Positions 15,637 to 23,940 of a DNA stretch of 26,592 nucleotides are shown piece by piece. A model generated the notes under the pieces. That model had not been told where the DNA came from and ran no database searches. It saw only the letters and a program-made list of their open reading frames with translations. Both the position numbers and the translations under genes were made by a program. The stretch's first letter is position 1. Each line of letters begins with the position of its first letter. The stretch is taken from the NCBI GenBank assembly GCA_035622975.1, contig DASPUH010000056.1:1-26592 (forward strand), written 5' to 3'. Source of the stretch: DASPUH01 sp035622975 (lineage in GTDB: Bacteria; Chloroflexota; Limnocylindria; Limnocylindrales; CSP1-4).

Positions 15637-17069
15637 CACTTGCCGACCCCCACCTGGACATCGCGGAACCGCGCCCCGCTGGCGCCGTGCCCGACGTGCC
15701 CATTCTGGCCGGGTTCCCCCTTGCCGCAGTTGGGGGTCCCGAACAGGGTATAGCTGCGCTCGTCGGCGACGGCGTCGCACGAGCCCCAGAACTCGTAGGT
15801 GATGCCCGTGTAGGTGGGGTTCTTGTAGAGCTGGCCGATCTTGCCGCCCTTGACCTGCCAGCCCATCTCGGTGGCGAACTGGAAGTTCAGCCGCCGATCG
15901 TCGATGGACCACGAGCGGTTGGTGGCCAGCAGGAGGCCGTCGTCGGTGTCGGCGACGATGTCGTCGAAGCTCATGCCCGGTCGCGGCAGCAGGTTGATGT
16001 TGGTCATGCGGATGAGCGGGATGCGGTTCCACCCGTCGGCCCGCATCGCCCCGCCGCTCTGGCGGCCGATGCGCGGTGCCGTCTCGCGGCTGGTGAGGTA
16101 GCCCACGTGGCGGCCGGCCTCGATGAGCGGCACGCGCTGGGCCGCGACGCCTTCGTCGTCCCAGCCGAACGTGCCCAGGCCGCCGGGCGCGGTCGCGTCG
16201 GCGACGATGTCGATCAGCTCGGAGCCGTAGCGGAAGGTACCCAGGCCGTCCGGTGTGAGGAAGCTCGTGCCGGCGTACGAGGCCTCGGTGCCGAAGACGC
16301 GGTCGAGCTCGCAGGGGTGGCCGCAGCTCTCGTGGATCTGCATGTAGAGCTGCGACGGATGGAGGATCACCGTCGTCCGCATGGGCGGGCACTGCGGCGC
16401 GGCCAGGAGCGCCATCGCCTCGCCGGCCACCCGTTCGCCGTTGCCGGCCAGATCCAAACCGCGCACCCACTCCCAGCCGGCCGCTTGGGCCGAGTCGGGA
16501 TAGCTGCGGCGCTGCATGTCGTCGCCGTTGACGGCGTTGGCCTCGATGACCGCCCCCACGTGGGTGATCTCCTGCTCGACCAGCGAGCCATCACTGGCGG
16601 CGTAGGTCTTCCACTCGCGCTGGGCGTCGTAGCGCACCTCGGTGAAGCCGATGCCCGGGACGCGGCGCATGGCCTCGTCCGCGGCCAGGAGGTCACCCAC
16701 CTTGCGCTCCACGGACAGGTCGAAGGGATCCTCCAGGACCGGGGTCCGATAGGTCCCCCGGGCCGGCGGGCGTTCGTCCAGCTGGACGCGGTGGCGCAGC
16801 GCGGTGGCGGAGGCACGGGCGATGCGCACGGCTTCGGCCGCGACGCGGTCCGCCTCGGCCACGGTCAGGCGGTTGGATGACGCGAAGCCCCAGGCCCCAT
16901 CGACCAGGACCCGTACGCCGAAGCCTTCGCTCTCGCCGAAGGCGACGCCCTCCACGCGGCCCGACTTGATGGCGATCGACTCCTCGGCACGCCTGGTCTG
17001 GCGCACGTCGGCGAACGTGGCGCCGCGTTGGACGGCCGTATCCAGGGCGCGATCGGTCAAGTCGGGCAT
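15633..17069 (-). CDS. tldD: TldD metalloprotease catalytic subunit
   Basis: 478 residues. The zinc motif HExxxH is present as HESCGH with His246, Glu247 and His251, and the third ligand, a C-terminal cysteine, is Cys448 in TPNCGKGEPGQ, so the active site looks complete. The N-terminal domain has the typical AIKSGRVEGV and GVRVLVDGAWGFAS segments. The protein is cytoplasmic and would pair with TldE encoded next to it by a GTGA overlap. It starts with ATG at 17069, 22 bases after the DUF881 stop, with no clear ribosome site (the preceding bases are CTTCCGCCG). The pair may mature a peptide product or simply clear peptides. The neighbouring binding protein and MA peptidase make peptide handling a reasonable theme. 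Confidence 0.93.
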   Translation of the reverse strand: MPDLTDRALDTAVQRGATFADVRQTRRAEESIAIKSGRVEGVAFGESEGFGVRVLVDGAWGFASSNRLTVAEADRVAAEAVRIARASATALRHRVQLDERPPARGTYRTPVLEDPFDLSVERKVGDLLAADEAMRRVPGIGFTEVRYDAQREWKTYAASDGSLVEQEITHVGAVIEANAVNGDDMQRRSYPDSAQAAGWEWVRGLDLAGNGERVAGEAMALLAAPQCPPMRTTVILHPSQLYMQIHESCGHPCELDRVFGTEASYAGTSFLTPDGLGTFRYGSELIDIVADATAPGGLGTFGWDDEGVAAQRVPLIEAGRHVGYLTSRETAPRIGRQSGGAMRADGWNRIPLIRMTNINLLPRPGMSFDDIVADTDDGLLLATNRSWSIDDRRLNFQFATEMGWQVKGGKIGQLYKNPTYTGITYEFWGSCDAVADERSYTLFGTPNCGKGEPGQNGHVGHGASGARFRDVQVGVGKW

Positions 17070-17091
17070 CGGCGGAAGGGTAGCAGAGGAC

Positions 17092-17763
17092 CTAGAGCTG
17101 CGGCTTCGCGTCGGGCGCGTCCAGGTCGCGGTCCGTGCCGGGCAGCGTCATCGTCGTGGCCCCCACCTCGATGGTCACGTCGGGCTGGGCGACGGCGATG
17201 CGACTGACCACGCCGCCGGCCCGTTGCAGGACGGCCTGCAGGTTGGCCGGGTCGCCGATCGCCTGCAGGTGGAACGGCGTGGGCAGGGCCACGTTCTCCA
17301 CCGACAGGCCGCCCGGGTCGCCCCCGACGACCGTACCGGGCACGACCCGCACCCCGTCCACGGCCATCGCCTCCGCGCCCGCGATGCGCAGCTCGTTGAG
17401 GATCTCGTTGCTGGCCGCAGCGGTGATCGGGCCACTGATGACGACGTCGACCCCATCGCCGTAGACGGGATCCAGGCCGGCCCACAGGCGCAGCTGCTGC
17501 AGCTCGGACTGCAGCTGGCCCACGTTCGAGGCGCCTGCCAGCTGGGTCGCCTCGAGCGTCCGCAGCTGGGCCTGCAGGTCGGCGACCTCGCCCCGCAGCT
17601 CCGCGTTGCGATCGTTCAGGTTGGCGATGAGCGTGGTCAGGTCCTGCGTCGTGAGCCCGTTGAGGCCGCCGTTCGCCGTCTGAGCCCGGAACTGGACCAC
17701 CAGCAGGACGCCCATCAGGAACAGGACGGCGCTCACCGCCCAGCGCCCGCGCGCGGTCCTCAC
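17092..17763 (-). CDS. DUF881 family membrane-anchored protein (second copy)
   Basis: 223 residues from GTG 17763. A single N-terminal membrane helix (about 9-24) follows a basic start, then a coiled-coil-like segment about 35-75 (LNDRNAELRGEVADLQAQL), then the DUF881 domain with VYGDGVDVVISGPI, LNELRIAGAEAMAVDGVRV and PFHLQAIGDP. DUF881 proteins are single-pass envelope proteins of unknown biochemical role, found in Gram-positive bacteria and Chloroflexota, often near division or sporulation genes. The upstream frame is open to 18111, inside the other DUF881 gene; the GTG overlaps that gene's TGA as GTGA. In Actinobacteria, DUF881 genes often flank a small basic membrane protein (DUF1290), which is missing here. 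Confidence 0.85.
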   Translation of the reverse strand: MRTARGRWAVSAVLFLMGVLLVVQFRAQTANGGLNGLTTQDLTTLIANLNDRNAELRGEVADLQAQLRTLEATQLAGASNVGQLQSELQQLRLWAGLDPVYGDGVDVVISGPITAAASNEILNELRIAGAEAMAVDGVRVVPGTVVGGDPGGLSVENVALPTPFHLQAIGDPANLQAVLQRAGGVVSRIAVAQPDVTIEVGATTMTLPGTDRDLDAPDAKPQL

Positions 17764-18551
17764 GGCTGGGCCGAGCCGATCGGCGTCGTCGGGCCGCCGG
17801 GGACGGACGTCGCGACGGGCCGGGCATGGACCAGGTTGACCGTGCCGCTGTAGGCCGGCACCTGCACGTCGTTCGATTGCAGCAGGGCCACGTCCAGGCC
17901 CACCGCCTGGGCCCGGTCCTGCAGGTAGGCCACGAAGGCCGCCGAGGTGGCCAGCCGGTTGTACAGGTCGGCCGGCCCGATGGCCGAGATCTGGTAGGGC
18001 GGCTGGAGGTACGAGCTGTTGACCAGCACCGACGACCCGATGTCGGTGAGCGGCGTGGTGACCGCGATGCGCTCGCCGTTGACGCTCACGGCCTCGGCTC
18101 CCGACAGCCACAACAGGTCGATGACCTGCCGCAGGTCGGCCGCCGAGACGAGCAGGTCGCCGGGCGCGGCGCCGGGCGGCACCGGTCGCGTGGAGTCGCG
18201 CAGGCTGACCACCACACCGGGCCCCTGGAGCGCGACCAGGCCGGCCGCCAGGCGAGCGTCGCCCAGCTGGTCATTGAGGGCCGTGATCTGGGCGGCGTTG
18301 CCCTGCCCGTTCTGTTCGACGGCCTCCACCTGGGCGCGGAGGTCCAGGATCTGGGCCTTCAGCTGGTCCTGCGCGGCCTGCAGCTCCTGGGCCGTCTGCC
18401 GCAGCGGCGGCAGGTCCGAGCTGTCGTACTGGCTGCGCGGCACCAGCGAGCGCAGCTGGGCCGTCATCAGGAAGCCCAGCACGAGGAGGGCCACCCCCAG
18501 CGTCAGCTGCCAGCTCGGGATGCGGCGGACGCGCGCGACGAACGCACTCAT
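17760..18551 (-). CDS. DUF881 family membrane-anchored protein (first copy)
   Basis: 263 residues. A membrane helix spans about 16-32, then a coiled coil about 48-95 (QELQAAQDQLKAQILDLRAQV) leads to the DUF881 domain with GPGVVVSLRDS, ADLRQVIDLLWLSGAEAVSVNG and PPYQISAIGP. The coiled coil suggests dimerisation, perhaps with the second copy, with the domain outside the membrane. The ATG at 18551 overlaps the stop of the MA peptidase gene (ATGA) and its stop overlaps the next GTG, so three genes in a row are coupled. The two DUF881 proteins share layout but differ in sequence, so they are old duplicates. The role is unknown. Confidence 0.87.
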   Translation of the reverse strand: MSAFVARVRRIPSWQLTLGVALLVLGFLMTAQLRSLVPRSQYDSSDLPPLRQTAQELQAAQDQLKAQILDLRAQVEAVEQNGQGNAAQITALNDQLGDARLAAGLVALQGPGVVVSLRDSTRPVPPGAAPGDLLVSAADLRQVIDLLWLSGAEAVSVNGERIAVTTPLTDIGSSVLVNSSYLQPPYQISAIGPADLYNRLATSAAFVAYLQDRAQAVGLDVALLQSNDVQVPAYSGTVNLVHARPVATSVPGGPTTPIGSAQP

Positions 18552-19948
18552 GGGTACGGCCCCCCGGGCGGCGGCCCGCCCGTCGGCCAGCGACGGCGCG
18601 CAAGGGCGCGCCGTCGCAGGAGGAGCAGGATAGCCACCACCACGACGGCCACCGCGCCGAGTGCGGCGACCGGCTCAAGGGACCTTGTCACCTCATCGAG
18701 CGCCGCGGCGAGGGCGTCCTGCCCGCCGGCCGGGACCGCCCCGCCGGGTGCCTGCACGGGGGCGGTCGTGGGCAGGGCGGACGAGAGGGCGCCAGCGGCC
18801 TGGCTCCAGCCTGACGGCAGCGGCCCGGCGGCCGGCAGACGGGGGCCGTAGGCCGCCGGCAAGGACGCCCTGGCATCCGCCAGCCAGGCGGCCTGGAAGC
18901 CGGCCACGTCGACGCCGGCGGCGGCCTTGAAGGCCTCGTCGTCGGTGACCCCCTGGGCGTACGAGCGGATGAGCTGGACGAGGTGCGCCTGCCCGTACGT
19001 GCGCACGAAGAAGTCGACCGCCGAGACGGCCTCCGCATACGAAAGGTAGAAGAGGTCCTGGCGCGTGGGGAAGGAGCCGGTCAGGCCGGTGAGCGGCAGG
19101 AGCGTGCCGCTGGCCACTGCGTCCCGCATGCGGCCCTGGTCGTCGCTGTCGTAGCCTATCGACTCGTAGACGGCCAGCCCCTCGTTGAGCCACAGCGGCG
19201 GCTCGTGGTACGGGTTGTGGGTCGCCGTGTCGAAGACGAGATGGGTCAGCTCGTGGGGCACCACCGTGGTGACCCAGCTCGTGTCGGTCTGGTCGGGATC
19301 GATCTCCGCGAACAGGGTGCGGATCTCCGGGACGGCCCGGCCCGCCACGAACTCGCTCGTACCCGGTCCGAGCGCGCCGTCGAGCCCGTCGGCGGAGGCG
19401 TACACGAAGAAGTCGATGGGCTGCGTCTCGGTCACGCCGAGGAGCGACGAGACCTTGTCGATAGCCTGGTCGCCGACCGACAGGGCGTGCTCGGCGAAGG
19501 CCTGGTCGCCGCTGTACCAGTGCAGGCGAACGTGCGTGCCGCTGATCGTCTGCCATGTGTAGCGCGTGTCCTGCAGGGTGAAGGTGGCGCTCGGGCCAAG
19601 CGTCGAGCCGTCGGCCGAGTCGACCCTGAAGCGAAAGCCGATCGTGGTGTTGGGGATCACGTGGGTGCTGTCGACCACCTGGGCCCGGTAGCCGCCGGCG
19701 ACTGGCACGACATCGGCGTCGGTCACCAGGCTGCCGTAGACACCCGGCTCCTGGAGCAGCAGCTCGACCCCGGTCGGCGTTGTGCTGGCCTGGAAGGTGT
19801 CGCTGTAGGTGATCGAGGCGCCCAGCGTGCCGGTGGCGGTCGGCGTGGCGATCTGTATGGCACCGGCCGCCCGGGCGGGGGCGGCTGCCCCACCGGCCAG
19901 CAGGCCGGCCAGCGCCAGTGACAGGAGGAGCGACCCGCCGCGGCGCAT
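18548..19948 (-). CDS. Exported membrane-anchored MA-type zinc peptidase (gluzincin)
   Basis: 466 residues from the ATG at 19948, which overlaps the stop of the binding-protein gene as TGATG. The ATG at 19960 is possible and would add four residues. Residues 1-29 are a signal peptide (basic start, hydrophobic core, PARAAG). Residues 30-130 are beta-rich and resemble a small immunoglobulin-like domain. The peptidase part has HELTH (232-236) with the catalytic Glu233, and Glu256 in WLNEG as third zinc ligand, the gluzincin pattern of peptidase_MA_2. A Pro/Ala-rich linker leads to a C-terminal membrane helix (about 427-444) and a basic tail, so the enzyme is anchored with its catalytic domain outside. 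The substrate is unknown; the adjacent peptide-binding protein suggests peptides or envelope proteins. Confidence 0.88.
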   Translation of the reverse strand: MRRGGSLLLSLALAGLLAGGAAAPARAAGAIQIATPTATGTLGASITYSDTFQASTTPTGVELLLQEPGVYGSLVTDADVVPVAGGYRAQVVDSTHVIPNTTIGFRFRVDSADGSTLGPSATFTLQDTRYTWQTISGTHVRLHWYSGDQAFAEHALSVGDQAIDKVSSLLGVTETQPIDFFVYASADGLDGALGPGTSEFVAGRAVPEIRTLFAEIDPDQTDTSWVTTVVPHELTHLVFDTATHNPYHEPPLWLNEGLAVYESIGYDSDDQGRMRDAVASGTLLPLTGLTGSFPTRQDLFYLSYAEAVSAVDFFVRTYGQAHLVQLIRSYAQGVTDDEAFKAAAGVDVAGFQAAWLADARASLPAAYGPRLPAAGPLPSGWSQAAGALSSALPTTAPVQAPGGAVPAGGQDALAAALDEVTRSLEPVAALGAVAVVVVAILLLLRRRALARRRWPTGGPPPGGPYP

Positions 19949-21540
19949 CAGCTGCCCCATGCCAGACCCGCCCAGCGGAGGATGCCCAGGCTGGACGCGG
20001 CGGCGCCCAGGAGGCCGGCCCGCACGAGGGCCCACCCCTGCGAGTAGCTCAACGGGACGACCGGCACCTGCTGCTGCACGATGCGCTCCGCGGCCGCGAA
20101 CTGCTGCGCCTGCACCGCGGGGTCGGCGCTCGCCGCACCGGCGGCGACGTCGGCGTCGAACCCCGGGTCGCTCCAGCCGCCGTAGTCGTTGCTGCTGCCG
20201 GTCGTCAGGAGCAGGCCCAGGAAGTCCTGCGGGGCCGGATAGTCGGCGACCCACTCCAGGGCCCAGATCTGGGGTGGATCGTGGGCCAGCAGGTCGAAGT
20301 AGCCGTCGATCCGCTCTTCCACGGTCACCGTGACGCCCAGCTCTCGCTGCCAGATCTGCGCCAGGGCCTCGTCATAGCCGACGCCCCCGGAGTCGATGGT
20401 CACCGCGGGCAGGCCATGGCCCCCCGGATAGCCGGCCGCGGCGAGCGCGGCCCGGGCCGCGGCCGGGTCGTAGGCGGGGCCGTAGTCGCCCGTCGGCCGG
20501 CCGGGGATGTCAGGCGGCACCAGCGACGTGGCGACGGCGTCGAACGGGCTGCCCAGCTGTACGAGCCGCTGCCAGTCCACGGCCTCGGCGAAGGCCTGGC
20601 GCACCCGCACGTCGTCGAACGGGGGCCGCCGGGTGTCGAAGCCGTAGTAGAGCACGGCCGGATCGGGCACCTGCACCAGCTGCGGCCCGTCGGTCGCGTC
20701 GTAGCGGATCCAGCTGGCCGACTCGGAAGAGACGGGCGCGTAGTCGACCGTGCCGGCCTCGAACGTCTCGTACGTGTCCTGGCCCCCGGTATCGGTCACC
20801 AGGTCGACCGTCCCGATGGCTGGCGGACCGGCCCAGTAGCGGGCGTTGGCCGTGAAGGTGATGTCGCTGCCGCTCGTCGTGGTCGGGATGTAGGCGCCCG
20901 AGCCCACGAACCGGGTGGGTGGCGCGGCCGCGTCGTACGAGGCGTCGATCGAGGGCGGCACCACCGCCAGCGAGGGCGAGGCGGCCGTGGAGGGGAAGTA
21001 GCTCGCGGGCGAGGCGAAGGTCACCGTCACCGCCAGCGGCCCGCTCGCAGTGATACCCACGGCGTCGAGCGTGCCATGCCCCGCCAGGAGGTCGGCCACG
21101 CCGGTGACCGGCTCGAGCAGCGACGCCAGCGGCGAGGGCTGCTGCGGGTCCAGCAGCCTGCGCCAGCTGCGCACGACGTCGGCCGCGGCGAGCGGGGTGC
21201 CGTCGCTGAAGGTCAGGCCCGAACGCAGGGTGAAGGTCAGGGAGCGCCCGTCGGCCGAGCTGGCCCACGAGGCGGCCAGGGCCGGCTGCACGTGGCCCGC
21301 GGCGTCGATGGCGGTGAGGCTCTCGTCGACGTTGGCGAGGACGGCCGCCGTCTCCTCGTCGCCCTGCAGCGCCGGGTCCCAGAGCGCCGGAGCACTCCCC
21401 AGGATGCGGACCGTCCCCTCGGGCGCGGCGCCGGCCACGGTGCCCACGCAGCCGGCCAGCGTGGCCGCCAGCAAGGCGACGAGGACCACGACGGCCGGCG
21501 GCTCGCGGCGAACGCGGCGGGACCGGCGTGAGGCGCTCAC
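19948..21540 (-). CDS. Family-5 solute-binding lipoprotein (peptide/nickel type), no adjacent permease
   Basis: 530 residues. The N-terminus is basic, then a hydrophobic core ending in the lipobox LAGC with Cys31. The mature part follows the DppA/OppA pattern: ALWDPAL near the start, VLANVDESLTAI, PALAASWASSADGRSLTFTLRSGLTFSDGT split over the usual positions, FDDVRVRQAFAEAVDW, and the C-terminal lobe with ALEWVADYPAPQDFL. Such proteins bind peptides, nickel or opines outside the cell and hand them to an ABC permease. No permease or ATPase gene is in the window, so the protein either uses a remote transporter or serves as a sensor or chaperone. It starts with GTG at 21540, 21 bases after the MMPL stop and without a clear ribosome site. 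Confidence 0.9.
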   Translation of the reverse strand: MSASRRSRRVRREPPAVVVLVALLAATLAGCVGTVAGAAPEGTVRILGSAPALWDPALQGDEETAAVLANVDESLTAIDAAGHVQPALAASWASSADGRSLTFTLRSGLTFSDGTPLAAADVVRSWRRLLDPQQPSPLASLLEPVTGVADLLAGHGTLDAVGITASGPLAVTVTFASPASYFPSTAASPSLAVVPPSIDASYDAAAPPTRFVGSGAYIPTTTSGSDITFTANARYWAGPPAIGTVDLVTDTGGQDTYETFEAGTVDYAPVSSESASWIRYDATDGPQLVQVPDPAVLYYGFDTRRPPFDDVRVRQAFAEAVDWQRLVQLGSPFDAVATSLVPPDIPGRPTGDYGPAYDPAAARAALAAAGYPGGHGLPAVTIDSGGVGYDEALAQIWQRELGVTVTVEERIDGYFDLLAHDPPQIWALEWVADYPAPQDFLGLLLTTGSSNDYGGWSDPGFDADVAAGAASADPAVQAQQFAAAERIVQQQVPVVPLSYSQGWALVRAGLLGAAASSLGILRWAGLAWGS

Positions 21541-21561
21541 CGGCGCAGTCTAGCCGCGGGC

Positions 21562-23856
21562 TCAGGCGGTGGCGTGCGGGCCCGAGCTGCTGGTCTCCGG
21601 CCGGGCCGGCGTCTCGATGGTGATGCGGGGCAGCCAGCGCAGGAAGCGCGGCAGGTACCAGTTCCACTCGCCGAGCAGGCGCATCGACGCCGGCAGGAGG
21701 ATGGCCCGGATGACGGTCGCGTCCAGGAAGACGGCGACCGCGAGGCCCAGGCCAAGCTCGCGGATGATGACCAGGCGGAGCGTCACGAACACGGCGAAGA
21801 CGACGACCATGATGGCCGCCGCGCTGGTCACCGTGCCGGCGGTCATGGCGATGCCCCGGGCCACCGCGCGGTGCGTGTCCAGGCCGCCGTCGTGCCACTC
21901 CTTGACCCGCGTGAGGATGAAGACCTCGTAGTCCATCGACAGGCCGAAGAGGATGGTGAAGACGAAGACCGGCACCCAGTTCTGGATGACCTCGCTGGGC
22001 CGCACGCCGAGCGGGCCGCCCAGGAAGCCGTCCTGGAAGACGAGCACGAGCACGCCGTAGGCGGCGCCGGTGGACAGCAGGTTCAGCACGATCGCCTTGA
22101 GCGGGATGACGAGCGAGCGGAAGACAGCGAGCAGGAGGAGGAAGCTCAGGCCCAGGACGAAGACGAAGATCTTGACCATGCCGTCGGTGAAGACCTGCGT
22201 CTGATCCAGGCTCACGGCCGCGTTGCCCGTGACGTACGCCGCGGCGCCCGGCGCCTGGGCCAGCGCCTGCGGCACGACGGTCGTGCGCATGTCGCGGACC
22301 GCCTGCCAGTTGGCCGGATCGTTCTCCGTGCCCGACATGACGAACGACACCATGGCCACCGTCCCGTCACCCGACGGCGTCACGGTGGCCGGCCCGCTGA
22401 GTCCGGCGACCTGCAGGCCGCGCTGCTGCAGCATGGCGATGGCGGACTTCGTGGCGGGCGCCGTGGCGTCGGTCACGACGACGTCGAGCGAGAGGATCGT
22501 GCCGGCCGGCCAGTGGGCCTGCAGCACCTCGATGGCCTGTACCCCATCGATCGACTCGGGGAAGGAGGTGACGTCCGAGTTGCCCAGGCGCAGGTGCGTC
22601 ACGGGCCCGGCCAGGATCAGGAGGACGGCCGCGGCCCCGAGCGCGGAGATGATCGGCCGATGCACGACGGCCTCCACCAGCCGCGCCCAGGCGCCACCCC
22701 CCGCCGGTCGGGGTCGCCCGAGCACGGGCACACGCCCGCGGTCGACGCGGTCGCCCAGGATGGCCAGCAGGGCCGGCAGGAAGGTGAGGCTGCCCAGGAC
22801 GGCGACGGCGATGACCGAGATCGTGCCCAGGGCCATCGACCGGAACAGCGTGTCGGGCAGGATGAACAGCCCGGCCACCGAGATCATCACCGCCAGGCCG
22901 CTGAAGAAGACGGCCCGGCCGGCGGTCGCGCTGGCCGTCTCGATGGCAGCTTCGACCTCACGGCCGGCACGCCGTTCCGCCCGGAAGCGGGTGACCATGA
23001 AGAGGGAGTAGTCGACGGCCACGGCCAGCCCGATGAGGACGACCAGCTGGGTGGCGTACGGGCTGACCGCACCGACCGCCTGGCTGTAGAGGCCCAGCAG
23101 GCCGAAGGCGGCGAGCAACGCCGTGACGGCCAGGATCAGCGGCACGATGGCGGCGACGATCGCGCCGAAGGCGATGAGCAGGATGAGGAACGTGGCCGGC
23201 AGGCTGATCTTCAGGGCGCCGTCCAGGTCCTCGTTGACCAGCGTGTTGATCTGGTCGTTGGTGAGCGTGTTGGCCACCGCGTGGATGGCGTATGAGGGGT
23301 AGGCGGCCTTGATGGCCGTGATGACCGGGGCGATCGCCTCCGTGCGCGTCTCCACCACGGCGTCATCGCCGCCGATCTCCCCTTCGATGCGCACGCCCGT
23401 CAGGTCGGGCGCGATGAGGCCGGCCTGGGGCGGCGCGGCGTAGGGGTCCACGAGCTGACGGAACGCCGGGCCGGTCGTGCCCTGCACCTCGGCGGTAGCC
23501 GCCTTGAGACGGCCCAGGATGTCCTCCACCGCCGAGCGGAAGGGGGCCGCGGTGGCCTGCAGCGAGGGGCTGGTGACGACGATCGTCATCGTCTCGTGCG
23601 GGTCGGGCGTGCCAGCCTGGTCGAAGACCTGATACGCCCGCTCGGATTCGGTCGTCGAACCACCCGGCCCGCCGGTCGCTCCCACCGTACGGATGCCGCC
23701 CGCCGCCAGGTTCACGCCGAAGACGCCGATCGTGAGCACGAACCAGCCGACCAGCACGGGCCAGCGGTGGGCGGCGCTCCAGGCGGCGACCCGCACCGTC
23801 CACGGGCGTCCGTGCGGCGCGTCGTGGCGGTGGTGGGGCGCGCTGGGACCGGTCAT
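21562..23856 (-). CDS. MMPL family RND-superfamily transporter
   Basis: 764 residues with the MMPL/HAE2 layout: helix 1 (about 33-54), a large exported loop (55-215), five helices, a cytoplasmic stretch, helix 7, a second exported loop and five final helices. The proton-relay Asp-Tyr pairs are at Asp282-Tyr283 (VAVDYSLFMVTRF) and Asp642-Tyr643 (GLSMDYEVFILTR). These proteins export lipids, glycolipids or hydrophobic drugs using the proton gradient. The length is that of the shorter MMPL members, without the long C-terminal tail of mycobacterial MmpL3. The ATG at 23856 has AGGAGG only two bases before it, and that site is complementary to an upstream sequence (see the leader structure). It is the first gene of the long minus-strand train. 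Confidence 0.92.
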   Translation of the reverse strand: MTGPSAPHHRHDAPHGRPWTVRVAAWSAAHRWPVLVGWFVLTIGVFGVNLAAGGIRTVGATGGPGGSTTESERAYQVFDQAGTPDPHETMTIVVTSPSLQATAAPFRSAVEDILGRLKAATAEVQGTTGPAFRQLVDPYAAPPQAGLIAPDLTGVRIEGEIGGDDAVVETRTEAIAPVITAIKAAYPSYAIHAVANTLTNDQINTLVNEDLDGALKISLPATFLILLIAFGAIVAAIVPLILAVTALLAAFGLLGLYSQAVGAVSPYATQLVVLIGLAVAVDYSLFMVTRFRAERRAGREVEAAIETASATAGRAVFFSGLAVMISVAGLFILPDTLFRSMALGTISVIAVAVLGSLTFLPALLAILGDRVDRGRVPVLGRPRPAGGGAWARLVEAVVHRPIISALGAAAVLLILAGPVTHLRLGNSDVTSFPESIDGVQAIEVLQAHWPAGTILSLDVVVTDATAPATKSAIAMLQQRGLQVAGLSGPATVTPSGDGTVAMVSFVMSGTENDPANWQAVRDMRTTVVPQALAQAPGAAAYVTGNAAVSLDQTQVFTDGMVKIFVFVLGLSFLLLLAVFRSLVIPLKAIVLNLLSTGAAYGVLVLVFQDGFLGGPLGVRPSEVIQNWVPVFVFTILFGLSMDYEVFILTRVKEWHDGGLDTHRAVARGIAMTAGTVTSAAAIMVVVFAVFVTLRLVIIRELGLGLAVAVFLDATVIRAILLPASMRLLGEWNWYLPRFLRWLPRITIETPARPETSSSGPHATA

Positions 23857-23902
23857 GGCCTCCTCGGGTGACGTCGCCGCGATGGCGGCGTAAGCGAGGA
23901 GG
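23857..23902 (-). promoter_or_regulatory. Leader stem that would sequester the MMPL ribosome-binding site
   Basis: On the transcribed strand CCTCCTCG (23902-23895) is a perfect complement of CGAGGAGG (23866-23859), which is the ribosome-binding site, two bases before the ATG. Between them a second perfect hairpin, CGCCGC-CATC-GCGGCG (23890-23875), brings the arms together. The two stems are joined by an internal loop of 4 and 8 bases. The structure would hide the ribosome site and is a candidate for control by temperature, a protein or a small RNA. It has no known riboswitch signature. Confidence 0.5.
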
Positions 23903-23920
23903 GTACGTCAACGCCTCGCT

Positions 23921-23933
23921 GCCGGTTCCCGGC
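23921..23933 (-). terminator. Short hairpin after the lipoprotein gene, weak terminator candidate
   Basis: GCCGG (23921-23925) and CCGGC (23929-23933) form a perfect 5-bp stem with a 3-base loop, 7 bases beyond the stop codon of the lipoprotein gene at 23941. No T-run follows on the minus strand. It may attenuate rather than end transcription. Confidence 0.25.
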
Positions 23934-23940
23934 CCGCGGG

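Noticed and set aside
15637..16470. An N-terminal extension of TldE by 278 codons
   Set aside because: It is an out-of-frame reading of tldD. The GTG at 15636 gives the family length and a GTGA overlap.
17070..17091. A RiPP or bacteriocin precursor gene next to TldD/TldE
   Set aside because: The gap before tldD is only 22 bases and no short ORF with a leader-like sequence or cyclase gene was found around the pair.
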